Source: Armadillidium nasatum
Taxonomy: Eukaryota; Arthropoda; Malacostraca; Isopoda; Armadillidiidae
Direction: 5' to 3'
Length of the DNA: 22,500 nt
Assembly (NCBI GenBank): GCA_009176605.1
Contig: SEYY01005429.1
Location: forward strand, 1 to 22,500
Under the pieces are notes generated by a model. It was not told the DNA's origin and searched no databases. It saw only the letters and a program-made list of their open reading frames with translations. Below are positions 13,476 to 22,500 of the stretch, piece by piece; position 1 is the stretch's first letter, and each line of letters opens with the position of its first letter. A program made the position numbers and the translations under genes.

Positions 13476-13628
13476 TTTTTTTTTTTTTTTTTTAAGAGAG
13501 CGAAACCTCACTTACGAGGGCATATGCCGTTCTCCCAGGCAGACAAAATACTGCCCTTCTGGCCATCACGAATTCAGAACGAGGGAACAACGTCCACACG
13601 CAATGAGGGCTCGTGATGCTCTCCATCG
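13476..13628 (-). mobile_element. SINE-like element, copy 3 with poly(A)
   Basis: On the minus strand it runs GATGGAGAGCATCACGAG, then GATGGCCAGAAGGGCAGTAT, TTTGTCTGCCTGGGAGAACG, GCATATGCCCTCGTAAGT and CGCTCTC. It ends in an A-run of about 18 (T-run at 13476-13493 on the plus strand). This is the best-preserved of the three copies (others at 3585-3716 and 7954-8098). Confidence 0.7.
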
Positions 13629-14316
13629 CCAGGAAGAGTCGTCCGAAAGAAGAATATTTAACAACTTAACCTTTTATTTTAAATTACTTAGGAAAATATG
13701 GTAGTAAAATATTTTAGCCTTTTTTATTCTGGTGTAGGACCTTAAGAATTCTGTAAGGGAATTACATCCTTTACCTTAGACTCTCAACTTGATCCTCTTT
13801 TTATTGTTTTTAGAGTGACTTTTTGATTATTGATGAAGTTGAGTGTGGATTTATTATTAATTGCGACTGGTTTGACTTTTTTTGTCTATTACCTGTTTAA
13901 CAGGATCTTGTTTTTTGTTCAGAGTTTGAGGGTTCTTGCTATTTGGGAAGAAAGGTATTAACTCTTACCTCGACTAAGTTTTCCCGTTTTATAAGAAAAT
14001 TATTTACCTTAATAGCTTTCACTAAAAGCTTTTATCAAAGTATCTTGAAAGCAGTAGATCCCGAGTTCCCTTTATTTAAACTATTTGATGAAAATGTTAA
14101 ATGGTCATTTATTATGTTGTATTATTTTTTATTAATTGAATTTTATTTAGACTACATTTTTCTAGATTAGGATTAATTAAATTTTCAATTGCTGTGTATT
14201 CAAAATAATAGCTGAAAAGTAAACAAGATAAAAAAAAATCTTTTAATAATTAATTTCGTTTTTTGCTTTCGAAGAAAAAACATCACTCTCCAGATATTCA
14301 GAAAACAAGGCATCTA
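13629..14316. other. AT-rich non-coding sequence
   Basis: No supported gene. A 75-codon plus-strand frame at 13943-14170 is hydrophobic and AT-driven, with no recognisable domain. Confidence 0.4.
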
Positions 14317-14407
<91 letters not shown>

Positions 14408-14408
14408 T
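14317..14408. repeat. microsatellite (AAT)n
   Basis: About 92 bp of AAT repeat. Confidence 0.96.
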
Positions 14409-14466
14409 ATAATTATTATTTTAAAAAAACTTGCTAAATTAAAAAAAAAAAAAAAAAAAAATTCTC

Positions 14467-14838
<372 letters not shown>

Positions 14839-14904
14839 AATCATTTTTTATTGAGATGTAATGAATAGATTACCGAGTTACGAATTAGGAAACTGAACAT
14901 GGTA

Positions 14905-15125
14905 AGAAGTCATAAAATTGAAGAAATACAATATAGTTTTCATTATATTTATTTATTTTTTAAAATTTATTTATTTAGTTATTTACACAACGGGCATGAT
15001 ATAGTCTTCACAAGTTACAGTTTAGCAATGAAATAACGAGAGCATAGTTTATTATCAATGAATAATTAAGATAATTTGAGTATTCCTTTTCATAGATTTT
15101 AAAATTCTTTCATCGAAACAAAAAC
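14905..15125 (+). repeat. leader of minisatellite repeat, copy 2
   Basis: Corresponds to 2620-2860, with matches such as ATAAAATTGAAGAAATACAA and AAAATTTATTTATTTAGTTA, and with CATGATATAGTCTTCACAAG where copy 1 has CAAGATATAGTTTTCACAAG. Divergence is modest. It leads straight into array 2. Confidence 0.75.
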
Positions 15126-15602
15126 CCTAGAAGTAAAAACTCTGTTCCCATTCATAAACTTCATACTTCCTCCTCGAAGTAAAAACTATGTTCATACTCA
15201 CAGAATTAAGACTGTCCTCTAAGCAAAGACTCTGTTCCTATTCATGGATTTTAAGACACCTTGCCAGAAGCAAAGACTCTGTTCCCATTCATAAACTTCA
15301 TACTCCCTCCTCGAAGCAAAGATTATGTTCCCACACATAAAATTAAGATTGTCCTAGAAGCAAGGACTCTGTTTTCACTCATAAACTTTACTGTCCTCGA
15401 AGCAAGGACTCTGTTCATATTCATGGATTTTAGGACTCCCTCCTAGAAGCAAAGACTCTGTTCCTATTCATAAACTTCGTACTCCCTCCTTGAAGCAAAG
15501 ATTATGTTCCCACACATAAAATTAAGACTGTCATAGAAGCAAAAACTCTGTTTTCACTCATAAAATTTAAGTGTCCTTGAAGTAATAGATTTTAAGACAC
15601 CA
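15126..15602 (+). repeat. ~45 bp minisatellite, array 2 with higher-order pattern
   Basis: About eleven units of 42-47 bp, same core as array 1. Unit types recur in order: a CCCATTCATAAACTTC type, a TTATGTTCCCACACATAAAA type, a TTTTCACTCATAAA type and a CATATTCATGGATTTTA type. The second type appears at 15321 and 15500, 179 bp apart, suggesting a four-unit higher-order repeat. No (TA)n interrupts this array. The 61-codon plus-strand frame at 15261-15446 is a translation of the repeat, not a gene. Confidence 0.92.
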
Positions 15603-17460
<1,858 letters not shown>

Positions 17461-18567
17461 GAAAATATTTTAACATTTAAAATATAAATAAATTGTACTT
17501 TGATTTAAGAGTGGCAAGCATTCGTGTATCAATTATAGTTAAGATTTGAATAAATGATTTTCCTTGTTTGGTGTGTGAGGTTAACTACCACTTAAATTGA
17601 AAGTACCAAATAAACATTTTGTAGTTGGAGATATAAAATGAGGATAAAACGTTTATAACTTTTAATCTGATAAAACAAATTGAAAACGTACATCAAAATC
17701 AACAAAACAAAAACATAAAAAATACCCATTACTAATTAGTTAGAAAACCGCTTAAATATTAAGTAAATAAAGTAAAGTAGTTCTTAAGTTCTATCTGAGA
17801 GGAAGCAATACTTAAACATTTTATCTTTTCAAACAATTTTCTGTTGTTTTAAAATGTTTTCTTCTATCGTTCTATTTTCTTCTTCATCTCCGTTTTCTTT
17901 TCGATGTTCTTCAAATGACTGGTTGTTATTGATAAGGTGAATTAAGTCAAGATCTTCTCTTTTTATTCTCTCATCTTTTTTTTTTTTGTCATTTCCATCT
18001 GTTCAGACTATCTTACTTCTCCTATACTTTTTTTCCCCCATTTCTTCAGTCATGTTTTAATTGATTAATTACTTCCGTTGTGAGATGGAGTTCATCCCCT
18101 CCTACATTTCCTGCTATTTCAATAATTTCTTAAAATTTTCATTCGTTGGAGGAAGAAAAGAATGGTTTTCTATTTTTCTAAAAATCTTCATTTTTTCCTA
18201 TATTATAATTTTGAAGTCTTTATTTTTTTTTCTGGTCAATTCTATCTATGATGTTATATTTTCCTCTAAATCTTTTCTTTAAGTTACATACTTTCCAAAT
18301 TCTCAGATATCATCCCTTTTCAGATAGAAGTTCTCCAGCCTAATTGCACTACATTAGGTAATATATTTTGTCAAAAGGTCCAAGTTAATCTGTTTTCTAA
18401 GCCAAGTTCCCCTTCACTTTCCCTTTCATTCATAGTTTTCACATAAGCAATTATTTCTTTTTTCAATTTGTGTTAGATGATCCTCACTAATTAGTCTTTT
18501 CCTTCTTTATTCTGATGGAGAAATTGGAAGTCTCTCAAATCTTGGATTTTCTCTACTTTGAATTCAT
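17461..18567. other. AT-rich sequence downstream of the zinc-finger gene
   Basis: The plus strand is T-rich and the minus strand A-rich. Minus-strand frames show broken lysine- and glutamate-rich segments, for example KREDLDLIHLINNNQSFEEH near 17890-17960. This might be a decayed transposon frame, but no family is recognised. Confidence 0.3.
18506..18511 (-). promoter_or_regulatory. candidate polyadenylation signal
   Basis: AATAAA on the minus strand, about 480 bases after the zinc-finger stop codon. In DNA this AT-rich the hexamer is expected by chance, so this is only a plausible 3' end for that transcript. Confidence 0.2.
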
Positions 18568-18972
18568 CTACGATTTTTCCTTCCTTCTCTCTTTTGGGAA
18601 TGTTTTGAAATTGCTGAATATGACACCAAAATATTTCAATTTTTTTTCTTCAATCGTATAAAGTAATGCACTTTTACAGTTGTAGAAGTTATTGAACTTT
18701 GTCTTTTGGTGCTTTAACAAATCGGGAATTGTCGAAATTTCTCTCAACGACTCATCTGGTGGAAGCAAAGTCTGGGTCTTGGAGACTTTCAAACCATTAA
18801 TGGCTTGTCTTCTGTTTTCGAAAGATTGTGACATCGTCATCTGACTCTGTCCCCTTCTCCTCTCTCTCTCTCTCTCTTTCTCACAAAGAAAAGAAGAGTA
18901 GACACCGGACTTCCGATTTAATGGCATGTTTTCTTTCATTTTTTTTCCTCTCTCCTCCTGCCGTAAAGACAA
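18568..18972 (-). other. 134-codon open frame, identity unknown
   Basis: An open frame just downstream of the zinc-finger exon on the same strand. It contains a short GA-derived EKERERERRRG run (near 18860-18875), then SFENRRQAINGLKVSKTQTL and SLREISTIPDLLKHQKTKF. The middle looks more protein-like than most frames in the window, but no domain is recognised. It could be 3' UTR of the zinc-finger transcript, a remnant of a mobile element, or chance. No separate promoter or splice signals could be supported. Confidence 0.25.
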
Positions 18973-18990
18973 AATAAATTTCTAGGGAAG

Positions 18991-20463
18991 TCAAATCTCC
19001 AGGGGATCAACATCAACAGTCTCCCGGGGTGTTGAATTTACATGTTTAAGCATATGTCTAATTAGGCTTAGGCTATTTTTTGCATTACATTCAAAGGAGC
19101 AATCAGAACATTTTAATTTCATATTTGCATGGGTAAGCATGTGTGATTTTAAGCTTCCTTTCTCATAACATTCATAGGAGCAATAACAACATTTAAATAA
19201 TTTTACATCTGTATGAGTAAGCATGTGGGATTTTAAGCTTCCTTTGTGATTACATGTATAGGAGCAATCAATACATTTAAATAATTTTACATTTGCATGT
19301 GTAAGCATGTGTGATTTTAATCTTCCTTTCTGATTACATTCGTAAGAACAGTTAGAACATTTAAATAATTTTACACTTGCATGTGTAAGCATATGTGTCT
19401 GTAAATTTCCTCTCAGATTACATTCATAGGAGCAACAAGAACATTTAAATAATTTAGCATTTGCATGGGTAAGCATGTGTGATTTTAAGCTTCCTTTGTG
19501 ATTACATTCATAAGAGCAGTTAGAACATTTATATAATTTTACATTTGCATGTGTAAGCATGTGAGATTTTAAATTTGCTCGCAGATTACATTCATAAGAA
19601 CAGTTAGAACAATTATATAATTTTACATTTGCATGGGCAAGCATGTGTCTTTTTAAGCTCCCTTTGTAATTACACTCATAGGAACAGTCAGAACATTTAA
19701 ATAATTTCACCTTTGCATGTGTAAGCATGTGCGATTTTAAATGTACTTTCTGATTACATTCATAGGAACAATCAGAACATTTAAATAATTTTATATTTGC
19801 GTGTGAAAGAATGTGCCTTTTAAGCTTTTCTTTTTCATTACATTCATATGAGCAGTGACAACATTTAAATAATTTTACATTTGAATGAGTCAGCATGTGT
19901 CTTACTAAGTTTGCTTTTACCTTACAATCAAAGGAGCATTCAGAACATTTAAATAGCTTCACATTTGAATGGATAAGCATGTGTGATTTTAAGCTTGATT
20001 TCCGATTACATTCATAGGAACAGTTAGAACATTTAAATAATTTTACATTTGAATGTGTAAGCATGTGTCCTTTAAAATTTCCTTTGTGATTACTTCCAAA
20101 GGAGCACTCAGAACATTTAAACAATTTTACATTTGCGTGTGTAAGCATGTGTTTCTTTAAACTTGATTTCAAATTACATTCATAAGAGCAGTCAGAACAT
20201 TTATATAACTTTTCGTTGTTGTGTGTTGGAAGGTGACTTTTTAGGTCTGATTTGTTATTACATTCAAAACTGCAATGAGGGCATTTAAACTTTGATTTGC
20301 TGTTGTGTGTTTTTAAATGAGTCTTCAACTCATTTCTGCTTTTAAAACTAAAATTACAAAATTCGCAACCGAGGTTTTCCAGATGGACTCTTTCTAATTA
20401 TTTGCTTGACGCGTCACTACCCCCTGAGACCTGCTTCTTAAAGTACTTTTCCAACTGGGACAT
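18991..20463 (-). CDS. poly-C2H2 zinc-finger protein, last exon, with an in-frame stop
   Basis: This frame encodes 16 C2H2 fingers, presumably a nuclear DNA- (or RNA-) binding protein. The first begins GCEFCNFSFKSRNELKTH; 14 further regular fingers follow at 28 residues (84 bp) each; a last irregular finger has two extra residues before its first His and lacks one linker residue. The pattern is C-x2-C-x12-H-x3-H with linker H-A/S-N-V-K-L-F/Y-K-C instead of TGEKP. Most fingers have Tyr or Phe two residues after the second Cys, and Cys where classical fingers have Phe, as in REST-like fingers. Finger 3 reads CSFGSN and lacks that Cys. The tail ends DVDPLEI and TGA. An ATG at 20463 opens MSQLEKYFKKQVSGG in the same frame, but TAA at 20400-20398 interrupts it before the first finger. 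The next in-frame ATG lies within the third finger. Start and integrity are therefore uncertain. Confidence 0.88.
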
Positions 20464-20495
20464 TTTTCTCCTTCTGCAGCAATGCTGATGAGGCT

Positions 20496-20512
20496 CTGTA
20501 CACAAAAATAAA
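20496..20512 (-). other. splice acceptor before the zinc-finger exon
   Basis: On the minus strand TTATTTTTGTGTACAG, a T-rich tract ending in CAG, precedes an exon starting at 20495. From there the frame is open through 32 bases (phase 2) into the ATG at 20463, so coding could also enter from an upstream exon. The acceptor implies at least one more 5' exon beyond the LINE at 21010 or outside the window. Confidence 0.6.
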
Positions 20513-21009
20513 TGAACAAGATAATAAAATGCTGATAGAAACTCAAATACTTTTATTATGCTTTATATGTAAAATCATTATTTAAAAAATCTTCCATTTT
20601 AAAATTCATGTTTATGGAAATACGAATGTTGTTATTCAATCAAATTAAAAAGAAAATAAACAAAGATAACTAGTTATTACCTATTTAAATTCATTCCAAA
20701 TGAAAAAAAAATCAAATGAAAATTTTAAGTTCACAATTCCCAAAGGGGAATTCTTTAGCCAGATTTTAGTACTTAGAAAAAAACTATTCCTAAAAAAGTT
20801 CAAAAAATAAATCTGTCTTTCGTTCCAAACAAAATAAAGTTTTCACACTTTAAAGGTCGGGTCAGACTTAAATTCCTATCTAAATAAGTGTCAAAAGATA
20901 AAGGTCAGCAATTAAACAAAGAATAGATTAATAGTGTTGAGAATTTTTTATAATAAAAAATTCTTCACTTTTTGAGGGGACAATTATAAAATAAAAGAAA
21001 TCCCAAGCC
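20513..21009. other. probable intron sequence
   Basis: AT-rich, with no open frame or repeat recognised. It lies between the splice acceptor of the zinc-finger exon and the degenerate LINE. Confidence 0.4.
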
Positions 21010-22500
21010 TAATACAAATCCCTCAGGTGAGCAGAGTTGGAGAAAAAGATTTAATACAAAGCCAAAAACAGGAGATGGTAGGGAGTTTCACAGAACAGGG
21101 GCTGCTGGAAAGTAATCACCACAAATGAGCAAGCCTAGATTTTACAATACTCACACAATGTTCATGTGCATATAAGGCACATGAATGTGAGAGATCAACT
21201 CCGTCGAGCACCTGCCGTTGTAGTACCCATGGAAGAACGAAGAGGCGTCAATTATGTCACGTCACAGAGAACAAAGGTCAAGGTAGTTTGATATAGTATG
21301 GGAGAAAAGAAAGTTGAAACTGGAACCCCTCCAAATGTGAAACAAGCACTCCATACAATAGGAGTATATGTTCAGAAGTAAAATTTTCGCACCCTAAGCA
21401 GAACCCACAGTCTCTTTGCAGCCACCTCAGCAACCATTGTGATAAGAGGTTTACAAGATAATTTGTTGCTAATGTTCAGACTAAGAATGTTTATGATGTT
21501 CACAGGTAAGACGGGAGAGCCGACGAAGGAGATAAAGTAGAGAGGCATTTTAGAGAGGGAGATGTAAAGTTAAGGGTTTTAAAGAATTGAATATCACAAG
21601 GTTGAGATTGCCCCAACAGAAAATCCAATCCAGATAAGCGACAACAGAATCAAAAAGTTGAAGACGAGAAGCAATTTTCAAACTTGAAATTTGAAGAATA
21701 GAGGGTTGAGTAATCTGCATAAGAATGAACAGTATTGGAAGTACTGCTGAAGAGGTCCTTGATGAAAATAGGAATAAAGCAAAACTCTGTGGAACGCAGC
21801 ATTTAATTAGAAACGAAGAAGTCGCTCCATCAACAACTGCTGATATAGAGTGAAAACTAAGCATGATTTAGTAAAAATGAGGAGGAGACCCAAAGAAAGG
21901 AAGCTTAGAGAGCAGTGAAGTATGCCATACCCAGTCAAAAGACCTTGGATTTATCAAGAGTCATCATGCAAAACTCTACATAGTCCTTAAGGGTACAAGA
22001 AAATGGATCAGCAAGATAAATATGTCACACTGATGATATGAAAGAAGGGAATGAGATTCCAAATGATTCAGGAAATGAGTTAGGAATAATTTCAAAGATT
22101 TTAAATAGAAAATAAGTGAGTGCTATATAACAATACTTAGAAGGGTCAGAAATGTGGAAAAGTATTAGTACTAAGGCATAGACAGTAGAGTTGAATGAGG
22201 ACAGGAGCCAGCTCGAAAGCAGACTTCCCTCAAAACATTTGGGGAATGATTCTAGGATGTTTGCCTTTCAAACGTTAATATATTTCAGGATATCATGCAC
22301 TTGTAAAATCACAGGTAAAGACAAAGAACATCTGAAAGGAGTAAGAGAAGGGATGCAGGAATTGTCCAGGGTGGAACTGGAAGAAAATAGGAAGGCCGGA
22401 GATTACCTAACTTCGAAGTATTAGTTACAATTACAGGTAGAAAAGAGGATTTGCAGAAACTGCTACAGAAATATTTGGCACTTTCTTTTAGTGAAAATAT
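21010..22500 (-). pseudogene. degenerate Jockey/CR1-like LINE, reverse transcriptase region, cut by window edge
   Basis: Minus-strand translation in several frames gives successive reverse transcriptase blocks. In order: SSTLDNS (~22370); ELAPVL (~22205); IALTYFLFKIFEII (~22080-22125); FLNHLESHSLLSYHQ (~22030-22075); LADPFSCTLKDYVEF and LDKSKVF, then DWVWHTSLLSKLPFF (motif A, ~21895-21955); SISAVVDGATSSFLIKCCVPQ (~21785-21850, GVPQG changed to CVPQS); and YADYSTLYSS (~21690-21721). The last is the YADD box with its second Asp changed to Tyr (codon 21712-21710). It sits in a different frame from the preceding block. The remainder to about 21010 resembles the C-terminal third and 3' end of such elements. 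Numerous shifts and stops show it is inactive. The 5' part lies beyond 22500. Confidence 0.82.

Noticed and set aside
13943-14170. 75-codon plus-strand open frame, hydrophobic
   Set aside because: Composition follows the local AT bias, with no membrane-protein pattern beyond that and no domain.
20394-20420. 27-base in-frame GT...AG segment as an intron that would remove the TAA
   Set aside because: Far shorter than spliceosomal introns normally are, and without a usable branch site; kept only as a point to check.

Overview
This is eukaryotic DNA, AT-rich and packed with repeats. The density of long dinucleotide microsatellites, the degenerate non-LTR retrotransposons and a C2H2 zinc-finger gene with tandem 28-residue fingers suggest an arthropod genome, probably a decapod crustacean such as a shrimp. 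The lineage is inferred from style, not from a diagnostic gene. (TA)n tracts alone add up to about 1.8 kb, roughly 8% of the window. No bacterial gene, operon, CRISPR array, tRNA or rRNA was found.

Layout. 1-2620: compound (TA)n(GA)n and (ATT)n microsatellites and otherwise featureless sequence. 2620-3716: a ~45 bp minisatellite with its own leader, split by (TA)n and followed by a poly(A)-tailed SINE-like element. 3737-4596: two self-complementary fold-back elements separated by 350 bp of (TA)n. 4597-5874: a 5'-truncated, frameshifted R2/R4-type LINE, joined to a ~620 bp repeat (5886-6506) that recurs at 9922-10536. 6740-7640: a second LINE tail and a 435 bp palindrome. 8926-10710: a DNA transposon with GC-rich terminal inverted repeats and a decayed BED finger, set between two (TA)n tracts. 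10806-11187: a smaller inverted-repeat element, also between (TA)n tracts. 12445-12564: a probable 40-codon first coding exon on the minus strand. 12941-13071: a possible hAT end rich in TATCGATA. 13476-15602: a third SINE-like copy, an inverted-repeat element with (TA)n in its loop, and a second copy of the minisatellite with its leader. 15980-16429: a 450 bp (GA)n tract. 17229-17460: another (TA)n.

18991-20463 (minus) is the one substantial gene: a terminal exon coding for 16 C2H2 fingers, preceded by a good splice acceptor at 20496. One in-frame TAA lies between the apparent start codon and the first finger, so the gene is either disrupted or starts elsewhere. 21010-22500 (minus) is a degenerate Jockey/CR1-like LINE lying upstream of that exon and running off the right edge.

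The only genes that might act together are the zinc-finger exon and the short acidic exon at 12445-12564. Both are on the minus strand, so the short exon could begin a further gene of the same kind downstream. I see no coherent new multi-gene system. The most unusual signal is structural: inverted-repeat elements repeatedly abut or enclose (TA)n tracts.
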